Assembly: GCA_963810055.1 (NCBI GenBank)
Contig: CAWEME010000012.1
Coordinates: 310,001-374,000, forward strand
Direction: 5' to 3'
Source of the DNA: REEB95 sp963810055
GTDB lineage: Bacteria > Pseudomonadota > Alphaproteobacteria > ATCC43930 > CGMCC-115725
DNA length: 64,000 bases
The notes under the pieces were generated by a model, which was given only the letters and a program-made list of their open reading frames with translations, was not told the origin of the DNA and ran no database searches. The translations under genes were made by a program, and so were the position numbers. Positions 44,772 through 53,507 of the stretch are shown piece after piece; positions within the stretch are counted from its first letter, which is position 1, and each line of letters opens with the position of its first letter.

Positions 44772-44790
44772 GCCGTGGGCTTTCCACGGC
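44772..44790 (+). promoter_or_regulatory. hairpin in the cold-shock gene 5' leader
   Basis: GCCGTGG (44772-44778) pairs perfectly with CCACGGC (44784-44790) over five bases. It lies 22 bp before the start codon of the cold-shock gene, just upstream of its GGAGA site, within a leader of up to 165 bp. Cold-shock mRNAs often have thermosensing leaders; function here is inferred. Confidence 0.5.
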
Positions 44791-44812
44791 ATTAACTCTT
44801 GGAGACACTCTC

Positions 44813-45019
44813 TTGGCTATCGGCACTGTCAAATGGTTCAACGCCCAAAAGGGCTTCGGCTTCATCCGTCCGGACGACGGCGGCAAGGATGTGTTCGTTC
44901 ACATCTCCGCAGTCGAACGCGCGGGCCTGGGCTCGCTCAACGAAGGGCAGAAGGTTAAATACGAGGTCGCGATGGATCGCGGCAAGAGCGCGGCGGCGAA
45001 TCTCGCCATCGCCGACTAA
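44813..45019 (+). CDS. cold-shock domain protein
   Basis: A 68-residue single-stranded nucleic-acid-binding protein. RNP1 is K-G-F-G-F-I (about residues 13-18) and RNP2 is V-F-V-H-I (about residues 27-31), with T-V-K-W-F-N at the N-terminus. The TTG at 44813 has a GGAGA site and gives the family N-terminus M-A-I-G-T-V-K-W-F-N; in-frame starts further upstream would translate the leader. Confidence 0.94.
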   Translation: MAIGTVKWFNAQKGFGFIRPDDGGKDVFVHISAVERAGLGSLNEGQKVKYEVAMDRGKSAAANLAIAD

Positions 45020-45044
45020 CGAAACGGCTCAAACCGTTTGCGAA

Positions 45045-45077
45045 GGGCGTCCGGGCAACCGGGCGCCCTTTTCTTTT
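45045..45077 (+). terminator. intrinsic terminator after the cold-shock gene
   Basis: GGGCG (45045-45049) pairs with CGCCC (45064-45068), with an inner CCGG/CCGG extension, followed by TTTTCTTTT. Its T-run overlaps the last bases of the convergent hslU gene. Confidence 0.85.
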
Positions 45078-46389
45078 AGAGGATGAACTTCGACAGATCC
45101 GTGTTCTTGGCGAGCACGCCGACGCGGCTCTTCACGTAGTCGCGGTCGATGGTCACGGCGGCGCCCGGCTTCTGGTCCGAGGCGGTGAAGCTGATCTCCT
45201 CCAAGAGCCGCTCCATCACGGTGTGGAGGCGGCGCGCGCCGATGTTCTCGACGTTCGAATTGATCTCCTCGGCCAGGCTCGCGATCTCGTCGATCGCCTC
45301 GGGCGCGAAGTCGAGCGTCACTCCCTCGGTCGCCAGCAAGGCCTTGTATTGGATGATCAAACTGGCCTCGGGCTCGGTCAGGATGCGCCGCAGATCCTCG
45401 CGCGTCAGCGGCTTCAACTCGACCCGGATCGGCAGCCGCCCTTGCAGCTCGGGCAGCAAATCCGAGGGCTTGGCGAGGTGGAAGGCGCCCGAGGCGATGA
45501 ACAGGATATGGTCGGTCTTGACCGGGCCGTATTTGGTCGCGACCGTGGTGCCTTCGATCAGCGGCAGCAGGTCGCGCTGCACGCCTTCGCGGCTGACATC
45601 GGCGCCGAAACGCTCGCCCGCGCGGCCGGCGATCTTGTCGAGCTCGTCGATGAAGACGATGCCGTTCTGCTCGGCGGCCGCGATCGCCTCCTTGGCGACC
45701 TTTTCCTGGTCCAGGAGCTTGTCGCTCTCTTCCCTGAGCAAAAGTCCTTGCGCCTCGGCCACGGTCATCTTGCGCGGCTTGGTGCGCCCGCCGGTCATCT
45801 TGCCCAGCATCTCGCCGAGATTGACCATGCCGAGCTGCGCCCCCGGCATGCCGGGTATCTCGAAGCTGGGCATGCCGCCGGTGTCCTGCACCTGGATTTC
45901 GATCTCGCGGCCTCCTAATTCGCCGCCGCGCAGCATCTTGCGGAACTTGGCGCGGGTGTCGGGCCCGGCGCCCGGCCCCACCAGCACGTCGAGGACGCGG
46001 TCCTCGGCGGCGATATCGGCCTTGCTTTCGACCTCCTTGCGCAGCCGCTCGCGCGTCAGCGCGAGCGAAACCTCGATCAGATCGCGCACGATCTGCTCGA
46101 CGTCGCGGCCGACATAGCCGACTTCGGTGAATTTGGTCGCCTCGACCTTGATGAACGGGGCCTGGGCGAGCCTGGCGAGTCTTCGCGCGATCTCGGTCTT
46201 GCCGATGCCGGTCGGGCCGATCATCAGGATGTTCTTGGGCAGCACCTCGTCCCGGAGCTCGGGCGCCAATTGCTGGCGGCGCCAGCGGTTGCGGAGCGCG
46301 ATGGCGACGGCGCGCTTGGCGTCGTTCTGGCCGACGATGTGGCGGTCGAGCTCGGAGACGATCTCGCGCGGACTGAAGGATGAACTCAT
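45076..46389 (-). CDS. hslU: ATP-dependent protease ATPase subunit HslU
   Basis: A 437-residue AAA+ unfoldase that feeds HslV. Walker A is G-P-T-G-I-G-K-T-E (about residue 59), Walker B is I-V-F-I-D-E-L-D-K-I (about residue 250), and the pore loop G-Y-V-G-R is at about residue 90. The I domain lies between. The C-terminal K-F-I-L docks into HslV. The ATG at 46389 is the family start, four bases after the hslV stop. Confidence 0.97.
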   Translation of the reverse strand: MSSSFSPREIVSELDRHIVGQNDAKRAVAIALRNRWRRQQLAPELRDEVLPKNILMIGPTGIGKTEIARRLARLAQAPFIKVEATKFTEVGYVGRDVEQIVRDLIEVSLALTRERLRKEVESKADIAAEDRVLDVLVGPGAGPDTRAKFRKMLRGGELGGREIEIQVQDTGGMPSFEIPGMPGAQLGMVNLGEMLGKMTGGRTKPRKMTVAEAQGLLLREESDKLLDQEKVAKEAIAAAEQNGIVFIDELDKIAGRAGERFGADVSREGVQRDLLPLIEGTTVATKYGPVKTDHILFIASGAFHLAKPSDLLPELQGRLPIRVELKPLTREDLRRILTEPEASLIIQYKALLATEGVTLDFAPEAIDEIASLAEEINSNVENIGARRLHTVMERLLEEISFTASDQKPGAAVTIDRDYVKSRVGVLAKNTDLSKFIL

Positions 46390-46393
46390 GAAG

Positions 46394-46942
46394 TTACAGG
46401 CTTTCGAGCGTGACGTTGGCGTTGGTGAAGATGCAGATCTCGGCGGCGATGGCCATCGCCTTCCTGACGATGGCCTCGGCGTCGAGATCCTTGCGGTCGT
46501 AGAGCGCGCGCGCCGCCGCCAGCGCATAAGGCCCGCCCGAGCCGATGCCGATGATGCCGTATTCGGGCTCGAGCACGTCGCCGGTGCCCGACAGCACCAG
46601 CGAGGCGTCCTGGTCGGCCACCGCCATCATGGCTTCGAGCCGCCGCAGGTAACGGTCGGTGCGCCAGTCCTTGGCCAGCTCGACGCAGGCGCGGGTGAGC
46701 TGGCCGGGATGCTGCTCGAGCTTGGCTTCGAGCCGCTCGAACAGCGCGAAGGCGTCGGCGGTGGCGCCGGCGAAACCGGCGATGACCTTGCCGCCGCCGA
46801 GACGCCGCAGCTTCTTGGCGTTCGACTTGACGATGGTGTTGCCCATGGTGACCTGGCCGTCGCCGGCGATCACCACCTTGCCGTCCTTGCGCACGCACAG
46901 GATGGTGGTGCCGTGCCAAGTCTCGGGTCTGGAATTGTCCAT
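46394..46942 (-). CDS. hslV: ATP-dependent protease proteolytic subunit HslV
   Basis: A 182-residue proteasome-like peptidase. Processing after the conserved H-G exposes the catalytic Thr of T-T-I-L-C-V-R (about residue 12); G-D-G-Q-V-T and G-G-G-K-V-I-A-G-F-A-G-A-T-A-D-A complete the active site and core. It precedes hslU, forming the heat-inducible HslVU pair, and is divergent from hisB, with a 121-bp shared promoter region. Confidence 0.97.
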   Translation of the reverse strand: MDNSRPETWHGTTILCVRKDGKVVIAGDGQVTMGNTIVKSNAKKLRRLGGGKVIAGFAGATADAFALFERLEAKLEQHPGQLTRACVELAKDWRTDRYLRRLEAMMAVADQDASLVLSGTGDVLEPEYGIIGIGSGGPYALAAARALYDRKDLDAEAIVRKAMAIAAEICIFTNANVTLESL

Positions 46943-47063
46943 AAGAGCCTTTCGGGGAAGGAACGAAGTTAAAATGTAGGCGGTTCCGGGCGTTAATCAA
47001 GACGCGCCACTGGCGGCCCGGCCCCGCTCCTGCTACAACGCGGCCTGCAAGGAAGCAATGCAG

Positions 47064-47711
47064 ATGGCCAAAACCAAGGCGAAATCAAAGGCTAAGCCGC
47101 CCCGGGCCAAGGGGCGCAGCGCCACGGTCGAGCGCAAAACGCGCGAGACGCGCATCACCGCGCGCGTCAATCTCGACGGCAGCGGCCAATACCGCGTCAA
47201 GACCGGGATCGGCTTCCTCGATCACATGCTGGAGCAGCTGTCGCGCCACAGCCTGATCGACCTCGAGCTCGAGGCCAAGGGCGATCTGCACATCGATCAG
47301 CACCACACCACCGAGGATTCGGGTTACGCCGTCGGCGAGGCCGTCGCCAAGGCGCTGGGCGACCGCAAGGGGATATCGCGCTGGGGCGCGGCGCTGGTGC
47401 CGATGGACGAGACCCTGACGCGGGTGGCGCTCGACGCCTCGAACCGGCCTTACCTGATCTGGAAGGTGAAGTTCTCCAAGCCCAAGCTCGGCGAGATGGA
47501 CTCGGAGCTGTTCAAGGAATGGTTCCAGGCCTTCGTCCAGTCCGCCGGGGTGACCTTGCACGTCGAGAATCTCTACGGCGAGAACAACCACCACATCGTC
47601 GAGTCCTGCTACAAGGGCCTGGCGCGGGCGTTGCGCCAGGCGGTTGCTCTCGACCCGCGCGCAAGATCGGCGGTTCCCTCGACCAAGGGCGTGCTCGGCG
47701 GAAGTCTCTGA
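47064..47711 (+). CDS. hisB: imidazoleglycerol-phosphate dehydratase
   Basis: A 215-residue Mn-dependent enzyme of histidine synthesis. Metal-binding motifs are G-F-L-D-H-M-L (about residue 49), H-H-T-T-E-D-S-G (about residue 75) and E-N-N-H-H-I-V-E-S (about residue 174). The first 23 residues are Lys/Ala/Arg-rich and not part of the family. The ATG at 47064 is spaced correctly from AAGGAAG; an ATG at 47058 is too close. First of the hisBHAFE unit. Confidence 0.95.
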   Translation: MAKTKAKSKAKPPRAKGRSATVERKTRETRITARVNLDGSGQYRVKTGIGFLDHMLEQLSRHSLIDLELEAKGDLHIDQHHTTEDSGYAVGEAVAKALGDRKGISRWGAALVPMDETLTRVALDASNRPYLIWKVKFSKPKLGEMDSELFKEWFQAFVQSAGVTLHVENLYGENNHHIVESCYKGLARALRQAVALDPRARSAVPSTKGVLGGSL

Positions 47712-48352
47712 TGCTGACGGCGTTGATCGATTACGGCTCGGGCAATTTGCGCTCGGCCGCGAAGGCGTTCGAGCGCGCTTCGCGCGAAGCGGGGATCGCG
47801 GCCGAGATCACGGTGACGAGCGACGCCAAAGTGGTGGCCGCGGCCGACCGGATCGTGCTGCCCGGCGTCGGCGCCTTCGCCGATTGCAAGCGCGGGCTGA
47901 TGGCCGTGCCCGGCATGGGCGAGGCCCTGGAAGCGGCGGTCATCGGCAAGCAGCGGCCCTTTCTCGGCATCTGCGTCGGCATGCAGCTGATGGCGACGCG
48001 CGGGCTCGAATTCACCGTCACCGAAGGGCTGGGCTGGATTCCGGGCGAGGTGGTGGCGATCGAACCCAAGGACAAATCGCTCAAGATCCCGCATATGGGC
48101 TGGAACGATCTCCGGGTCATCCGCAAGCATCCGATGCTGGACGGGATCAAGACCGGCGACCACGCCTATTTCGTCCATTCCTACCGCTTCGCCGCGGTGG
48201 CCAGGGCGGATGTCTATGCCTCGGTCGATTACGGCGGGCCGATTACGGCGGCGATCGGCCGGGAGAATCTCTTCGGCGTGCAATTCCATCCCGAAAAGAG
48301 CCAGGCGACCGGCCTGAGGTTGATCGCCAATTTCCTGCGGTGGAATCCTTGA
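47711..48352 (+). CDS. hisH: imidazole glycerol phosphate synthase glutaminase subunit HisH
   Basis: A 213-residue class I glutamine amidotransferase that supplies ammonia to HisF. The N-terminus I-D-Y-G-S-G-N-L-R-S is typical, the nucleophile lies in L-G-I-C-V-G-M-Q (about residue 86), and the catalytic His/Glu pair is in V-Q-F-H-P-E-K-S (about residue 194). Overlaps the hisB stop by one base (TGATG). Confidence 0.96.
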   Translation: MLTALIDYGSGNLRSAAKAFERASREAGIAAEITVTSDAKVVAAADRIVLPGVGAFADCKRGLMAVPGMGEALEAAVIGKQRPFLGICVGMQLMATRGLEFTVTEGLGWIPGEVVAIEPKDKSLKIPHMGWNDLRVIRKHPMLDGIKTGDHAYFVHSYRFAAVARADVYASVDYGGPITAAIGRENLFGVQFHPEKSQATGLRLIANFLRWNP

Positions 48353-49065
48353 TCCTCTATCCCGCCATCGATCTGAAGGACGGGCAATGCGTGCGCCTGG
48401 TGCAGGGCGACATGGGCAAGGCCACGGTTTTCAACCGCGATCCGGCGGACCAGGCGCGGAAATTCGCCGCGGCGGGAGCGCGATGGATTCACGTGGTCGA
48501 TCTCGACGGCGCCTTCGCCGGCAAGCCCAAAAACGCCGCCGCGGTCGAGGCCATAATCAAAGCCGTCCAGGCCAAGATCCAATTGGGCGGCGGCATTCGC
48601 GACCGCGCTGCCATCAAGGCTTGGCTCGATAAAGGCGTGGCGCGGGTGGTGCTGGGCACGGCGGCGGTCAAGAACCCCGCTCTGGTCAAAGCGGCCTGCC
48701 GCGAATTCCCCGGCCGGGTGGCGCTGGGCATCGATGCGCGGAGCGGCAAAGTAGCGGTCGAAGGCTGGGCAGAAAGCTCAAGCATCTCCGCGCTCGACCT
48801 GGCGCGCAAATTCGAAGGCGCGGGCGCGGCGGCCATCGTCTACACCGACATCGAACGCGACGGCGCGCTCGCCGGCGTCAATCTCGAAGCCACGGCGGAA
48901 CTGGCGCGCATCGTGAAAACCCCGGTGATCGCCTCGGGCGGAATATCCTCGCTCGACGACATCGCCGCGCTCAAATCCCGGGGCATTCCGGGCGCGATAC
49001 TGGGGCGATGCCTTTATGACGGCCGGGTCGATTTGAAATCGGCCTTGGCCCTGGCGGCGGCCTGA
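48349..49065 (+). CDS. hisA: ProFAR isomerase HisA
   Basis: A 238-residue TIM-barrel isomerase of histidine synthesis. The TTG at 48349 gives M-I-L-Y-P-A-I-D-L-K-D-G, the canonical start, with the TTGA overlapping the hisH stop; a GTG three codons earlier is the alternative. G-G-G-I-R and Y-T-D-I-E-R-D-G carry the phosphate loops and the catalytic Asp. Confidence 0.95.
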   Translation: MILYPAIDLKDGQCVRLVQGDMGKATVFNRDPADQARKFAAAGARWIHVVDLDGAFAGKPKNAAAVEAIIKAVQAKIQLGGGIRDRAAIKAWLDKGVARVVLGTAAVKNPALVKAACREFPGRVALGIDARSGKVAVEGWAESSSISALDLARKFEGAGAAAIVYTDIERDGALAGVNLEATAELARIVKTPVIASGGISSLDDIAALKSRGIPGAILGRCLYDGRVDLKSALALAAA

Positions 49066-49066
49066 G

Positions 49067-49825
49067 ATGCTGAAGATCCGCATCATCCCCTGTCTCGACG
49101 TCAAGGACGGCCGCGTTGTGAAAGGCGTGCACTTCGTCAATTTGAAGGACGCCGGCGATCCGGTCGAGCAGGCGAAGATCTACGACGCCGAAGGCGCCGA
49201 CGAGCTGTGTTTCCTCGACATCACCGCGTCTTCCGAGAACCGCGCCACGCTTTACGACGCGGTCAAGCGCACCGCCGAGCAATGTTTCATGCCCTTGACC
49301 GTGGGCGGCGGCGTGCGTTCGGTCGAGGACATCCGCACGCTGCTTTTGGCCGGGGCCGACAAGACCTCGATCAACACCGCGGCGGTGGCGCGGCCCGAGC
49401 TGGTGCGCGAGGCGGCCGAGAAGTTCGGCAGCCAATGCATCGTCGTCGCCATCGACGCCAAGGCCTCGGGCCCGGGCAAATGGGAAGTCTTCACCCATGG
49501 CGGCAGGCGCCCGGCCGGCATCGACGCGGTCGAATGGGCCAAGCGCATGGCGGAATCGGGCGCGGGCGAAATCCTGCTCACCTCGATGGACCGCGACGGC
49601 ACCAAGCTGGGATTCGATCTGGGCTTGACCCGCGCCGTGGCCGACGCGGTGCCGGTTCCGGTGATCGCCTCGGGCGGCGTCGGTTCGCTCGACGATCTGG
49701 TGGCGGGCGTGATCGAAGGCCATGCCTCGGCCGTGCTCGCCGCCTCGATCTTCCATTTCGGCGAATTCACCATCGCCCAGGCCAAGGCCAGGCTCAAGGC
49801 GGCGGGGATTCCGGTCAGGCTCTAA
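49067..49825 (+). CDS. hisF: imidazole glycerol phosphate synthase cyclase subunit HisF
   Basis: A 252-residue TIM barrel that, with HisH, forms imidazole glycerol phosphate. I-I-P-C-L-D-V-K-D-G-R-V-V-K-G at the N-terminus holds the catalytic Asp (about residue 11), L-T-S-M-D-R-D-G-T-K the second (about residue 175), and G-G-G-V-R-S and A-S-G-G-V-G are the phosphate loops. One base after hisA. Confidence 0.97.
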   Translation: MLKIRIIPCLDVKDGRVVKGVHFVNLKDAGDPVEQAKIYDAEGADELCFLDITASSENRATLYDAVKRTAEQCFMPLTVGGGVRSVEDIRTLLLAGADKTSINTAAVARPELVREAAEKFGSQCIVVAIDAKASGPGKWEVFTHGGRRPAGIDAVEWAKRMAESGAGEILLTSMDRDGTKLGFDLGLTRAVADAVPVPVIASGGVGSLDDLVAGVIEGHASAVLAASIFHFGEFTIAQAKARLKAAGIPVRL

Positions 49826-49930
49826 GCCGCGCGGGGACTGGTCCGGACCGAGCCGGGCGGCCGCGCCATAGCGGAATTCTCAAGCCCGGCCTAATCTGCT
49901 AGGCAAGGGCGGAACTCCGGAGGGAAACCC

Positions 49931-50260
49931 ATGGCCGAGATCGACGGCGCCGCGCTCGACCGGCTCTTTGCCGTGATCGCCTCGCGCGCCAATGCCGACC
50001 CGGCGCAGTCCTATACCGCGCAGCTGCTGCGCGAAGGCACGGCCAAGATCGCCAAGAAGCTGGCCGAGGAAGCGGCCGAAACCGCCATCGAGGCGGTCAA
50101 GGGCGACCGCGCGCGCCTCGTCCAGGAAAGCGCCGATCTGCTCTATCACCTGCTGGTGCTGTGGGCCGACGGCAAAATCGCGCCGGAAGAGGTGTGGCGC
50201 GCGCTCGAGGCGCGCCAGGGCCGCTCCGGCATCGCAGAAAAGAAATCCCGCATTTCATAA
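49931..50260 (+). CDS. hisE: phosphoribosyl-ATP diphosphatase
   Basis: A 109-residue MazG-like all-alpha pyrophosphatase for the second step of histidine synthesis. The metal-binding E-E-A-A-E-T-A-I-E-A (about residue 46) and the E-S-A-D-L-L-Y-H-L motif (about residue 66) are present. It is separated from hisF by 105 bp without a terminator and has a good GGAGGG ribosome-binding site. Confidence 0.95.
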   Translation: MAEIDGAALDRLFAVIASRANADPAQSYTAQLLREGTAKIAKKLAEEAAETAIEAVKGDRARLVQESADLLYHLLVLWADGKIAPEEVWRALEARQGRSGIAEKKSRIS

Positions 50261-50276
50261 GGATTGGGGAGGGGTC

Positions 50277-50645
50277 ATGGAAGCCGCTTACGACCGCAAC
50301 AACGTCTTCGCCAAGATCCTGCGCGGCGAGATTCCGTGCCAGAAGCTGTTCGAGGATGCGCATGTGCTGGCCTTCCGCGATATCAAGCCGCAGGCGCCGG
50401 TGCATGTGCTGGTGATCCCCAAGGGCGAATACGTTTCATCCGCGGATTTTTCCGCCAAGGCCAGCGCGGAGGAGATCGCGGCGCTGTTCCGCGCCGTGGG
50501 CAAGATCGCGCACGATCTCGGCCTCGACAAGACCGGCTACCGCATCCTCGCCAATCACGGCGACGACGCGCATCAAGAGGTGCAGCATTTCCACATCCAC
50601 ATCTTCGGCGGCAAATCCTTGGGCCGCATGCTGCCCCGGGACTAG
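50277..50645 (+). CDS. HIT-family nucleotide-binding protein
   Basis: A 122-residue histidine-triad protein, a purine nucleoside phosphoramidase/hydrolase type. The triad is in Q-H-F-H-I-H-I-F-G-G (about residues 101-110), with I-L-R-G-E-I-P-C at the N-terminus. The ATG at 50277 follows GGGGAGGGG and lies 16 bp after hisE, so it is probably in the his transcript. Confidence 0.93.
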   Translation: MEAAYDRNNVFAKILRGEIPCQKLFEDAHVLAFRDIKPQAPVHVLVIPKGEYVSSADFSAKASAEEIAALFRAVGKIAHDLGLDKTGYRILANHGDDAHQEVQHFHIHIFGGKSLGRMLPRD

Positions 50646-50708
50646 CGACTCGGGAGCCCGGTTTGGGCCATCGGCAGCCCGCCTTGATGCCGCCCCATTG
50701 GTGGATTA

Positions 50709-50806
50709 TTAACCATGAGCGAATCGGAAAAACCCCAGGGAAAAGGCCGGTTTGCGGGCGCCGGCGGGCGGAAACCCAGCGGGTTTTAGCGAAAAATTAA
50801 CCGTAA
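50709..50806 (+). promoter_or_regulatory. TTAACC motifs upstream of the PAS gene
   Basis: TTAACCATGA (50709-50718) also occurs in element A on the + strand, and TTAACCGTAA (50797-50806) occurs in element A on the minus strand. TTAACCAT resembles a half site of the cell-cycle regulator CtrA. A shared regulator is speculation. Confidence 0.35.
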
Positions 50807-50846
50807 TCGCCGCCTAATCGGGCCCGTGACGATCAAGGACGCGTTT

Positions 50847-51419
50847 ATGCCGCTTTCGCCCGTTGAAGCCCAACTCCACCCGGTCCTCGGGTCGCTGCTG
50901 CGCTATTGGAACGCCCAGCGCGAAGGCCGGATCATGCCGGCGCGTCCGGACATCGATCCCTTGGAGATGGGACCGAAGCTGCTGCCCCATCTGCTGCTGT
51001 GCGATCTGCAGGATCGCGGCGCGCGGCCGCGCTACCGCCTGGTCGGAACCAATGTGGTGCGGCGCTGGGGCTTCGATCCCACCGGGCGCTATCTCGACGA
51101 AACCATGGGCCCTTATTTCGCCTATCTCGGCGACCTGCTGCGCCAGCTTTTCCAGGAACGCGCGCCGATCCAGGCCAGCTGCGCCTTCCGCTGGGGCGTC
51201 AACCGCGAGCTCGAGGCCAATCACCTGCTGCTGCCCCTGAGCAAGGGCGGACTCGATCCGGCGATCGCGCTGGTGGGCCTGACCTTCCGCTCCGACGAGG
51301 TGTTCCCGCCGCAGATCCGTTCGCTCAACGGCGTCGGGCGTTTCGAGCAACGCGGCCGCGCGGTCATCGAGCCGCAGGACGAGATCGCCGCGCCGCGCAC
51401 CGGCCGCAGCGTCGCTTGA
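50847..51419 (+). CDS. PAS-domain protein
   Basis: A 190-residue protein of the PAS_5 type that is common in alphaproteobacteria. Features are L-R-Y-W-N-A-Q-R (about residue 19), D-I-D-P-L-E-M, and the PAS-like core L-V-G-T-N-V-V-R-R-W-G...D-P-T-G-R-Y-L-D-E (about residues 65-86). No output domain is attached, so a sensory or partner-binding role is inferred. The ATG at 50847 is chosen because AAGGAC lies 6 bp upstream; a GTG at 50826 is the alternative. Confidence 0.85.
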   Translation: MPLSPVEAQLHPVLGSLLRYWNAQREGRIMPARPDIDPLEMGPKLLPHLLLCDLQDRGARPRYRLVGTNVVRRWGFDPTGRYLDETMGPYFAYLGDLLRQLFQERAPIQASCAFRWGVNRELEANHLLLPLSKGGLDPAIALVGLTFRSDEVFPPQIRSLNGVGRFEQRGRAVIEPQDEIAAPRTGRSVA

Positions 51420-51431
51420 ATTCTTTATTTT

Positions 51432-51470
51432 GCTTCGCACGACGGCGAAGGCCCGATTTCGGCCTTCGCC
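51432..51470. repeat. dispersed hairpin repeat, copy 2
   Basis: GGCGAAGGCC (51444-51453) pairs perfectly with GGCCTTCGCC (51461-51470). The 35 bp at 51432-51466 match 58958-58992 with one difference. It lies between the convergent PAS and kup genes and may act as a terminator for either. Confidence 0.8.
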
Positions 51471-51486
51471 TGTGCTACGCGCCGTC

Positions 51487-53382
51487 CTAAATCTCGATCT
51501 GGCCGCCCAGCTCGACCACGCGGTTCGAGGGGATGCGGAAGAACTCGGTGGCGTTCATCATCGTCGCCTGCATGAAGATGAACAGCCGCTTGCGCCAGCG
51601 CCAGAAATGGGGCGTGGGCGCGCCGATCACCACCTTCTCGCGGCCGATGAAGAATGAAGTCTCCATCAGGTTGAACTTCAACCGCATTAGTCGAAGTTGG
51701 GCCAGCGTGCGCGGAATGTTGGGCGTGTCCACGAAGCCGTAACGCACCGTGACGGTGTAGAACTGGTGCTCGAGATTCTTGACCTCGAGCCGCTGATCTT
51801 CGGCGATATGGGGCACGTCGAGGGTCTCGATCTTCATCAGCACCACGCGCTCGTGCAGCACCTTGTTGTGCTTGAGGTTGTGCAGCAGCGCCGCCGGCAC
51901 CAGATCGGGATTGGCGGTCATGAAGATCGCCGTGCCGGGCACGCGCTGGGGGTGGTCGGGCTTGATGCTCTTGAGGAAGAGGTCCAAGGGCATGGCGGCC
52001 TCGGCCCGCCGGCGCGCCAGCAGGTCGCGCCCCTTCATCCAGGTCGCCATGACGATGAAGACGAACGCGGCGACCGCCAGCGGGAACCAGCCGCCCTCGA
52101 CGAATTTGAGCAGATTGGCGATGAAGAACAGCAGATCGACGGACAGGAAAAAGCCGAACAGCAGGGCCGCGCCCGCCGGATTCCACTTGAGCACGCCCAC
52201 GGTGTAGACGAAGGCCAGGATGGTGGTGAGCGACATGGTGCCGGTGACGGCGATGCCGTAGGCGGCGCCGAGATTATCCGAGCTGCGGAAGCCCAGCACC
52301 AGCAGGATCACCGCCGCCAGCAGCGCCAGATTGACGCGCGGTACGTAGATCTGGCCGATCTCCTCCTCCGAGGTGTGGCGGATCTGGAGCCGCGGCAGAT
52401 AACCCAGCTGCACCGCCTGGCGCGTCATCGAGAAGGCGCCCGAGATCACCGCCTGCGAGGCGATCACCGTCGCGCAAGCCGACAGCACCACCATCGGATA
52501 CAGCGCCCAATCCGGCGCCAGCAGATAGAACGGGTTCGCCAGCGCTTCGGGCTTGGCCAGCAGCAGCGCGCCCTGGCCGAGATAGTTCAGCATCAGCGCC
52601 GGAAAGACGAAGACGAGCCAGTCGGCCTGGATGGGGCGGCGGCCGAAATGTCCCATGTCGGCGTACAGCGCCTCGACCCCGGTGACGGCCAGAACGACGG
52701 CGCCCAGCAGGATGAATCCCTCGAGCGGATGGCCGTAGAGCAGCCGCACGCCGTAAAACGGGTCGAGCGCAAACAGGATCGCCGGGTTGCGCAGGATTTC
52801 CGTCAAGCCCAGCAGGCTGATGACGGCGAACCACACCGCCATCACCGGGCCGAACAGCCCGCCGACCAGCGCGGTGCCGCGCCGCTGCATGGCGAACAGC
52901 GCCACCAGCAAGGCCAGCGTGATCGGGATGACATAAGGATCGAACAGCGGCGTCGCCACCTTGAGGCCTTCCACCGCGCTCAAGACGGAAATCGCCGGGG
53001 TGATGACGCCGTCGCCGTAGAACAGCGAGGCGCCCAAGAGTCCCGCCGCCAGGATCCACCAGTGCAGCCGGTTCCTGCCGGCCACGGCGCGAAGCGCCAG
53101 CGCGGTCAGCGCCAGGATGCCGCCCTCGCCGCGGTTGTCGGCGCGCATGATGACCGAGACGTATTTGAGGGTGACGACGGTGATGAGCGACCAGGCGATC
53201 AGCGACAGCACGCCATAGACGTTGTCCGCGGTGATATGGCCCAGGCTCAGGACGCACTGCTTCACCGCGTAAAGCGGCGAGGTGCCGATGTCGCCGTAAA
53301 CCACGCCGAGCGCGCCGAGGTAGAGATTGTGGTGAAGCCGGCGGCGGTGACCGGCGCCGTTGACCGCGGCGGTCTGCGCCAT
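51487..53382 (-). CDS. kup: KUP-family potassium uptake protein
   Basis: A 631-residue K+/H+ symporter with twelve predicted helices in the first about 450 residues and a cytoplasmic C-terminal domain. Diagnostic blocks are G-A-L-G-V-V-Y-G-D-I-G-T-S-P-L-Y (about residues 23-38), F-Y-G-D-G-V-I-T-P-A and G-A-F-S-M-T-R-Q-A. The ATG at 53382 precedes the family N-terminus; longer starts run into the promoter. Confidence 0.96.
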   Translation of the reverse strand: MAQTAAVNGAGHRRRLHHNLYLGALGVVYGDIGTSPLYAVKQCVLSLGHITADNVYGVLSLIAWSLITVVTLKYVSVIMRADNRGEGGILALTALALRAVAGRNRLHWWILAAGLLGASLFYGDGVITPAISVLSAVEGLKVATPLFDPYVIPITLALLVALFAMQRRGTALVGGLFGPVMAVWFAVISLLGLTEILRNPAILFALDPFYGVRLLYGHPLEGFILLGAVVLAVTGVEALYADMGHFGRRPIQADWLVFVFPALMLNYLGQGALLLAKPEALANPFYLLAPDWALYPMVVLSACATVIASQAVISGAFSMTRQAVQLGYLPRLQIRHTSEEEIGQIYVPRVNLALLAAVILLVLGFRSSDNLGAAYGIAVTGTMSLTTILAFVYTVGVLKWNPAGAALLFGFFLSVDLLFFIANLLKFVEGGWFPLAVAAFVFIVMATWMKGRDLLARRRAEAAMPLDLFLKSIKPDHPQRVPGTAIFMTANPDLVPAALLHNLKHNKVLHERVVLMKIETLDVPHIAEDQRLEVKNLEHQFYTVTVRYGFVDTPNIPRTLAQLRLMRLKFNLMETSFFIGREKVVIGAPTPHFWRWRKRLFIFMQATMMNATEFFRIPSNRVVELGGQIEI

Positions 53383-53507
53383 CGGTTGTGCCCGTGTGAT
53401 GCCTGGGAAGGCGCCGTGTGTAGACCTTCCCCGGCCCAGGCGCAACCGGCGCCTTAGCCCGCTGATAAATCTGGCGGATTCTGCATAAGCCGGTTCCGCA
53501 GCGCCCC

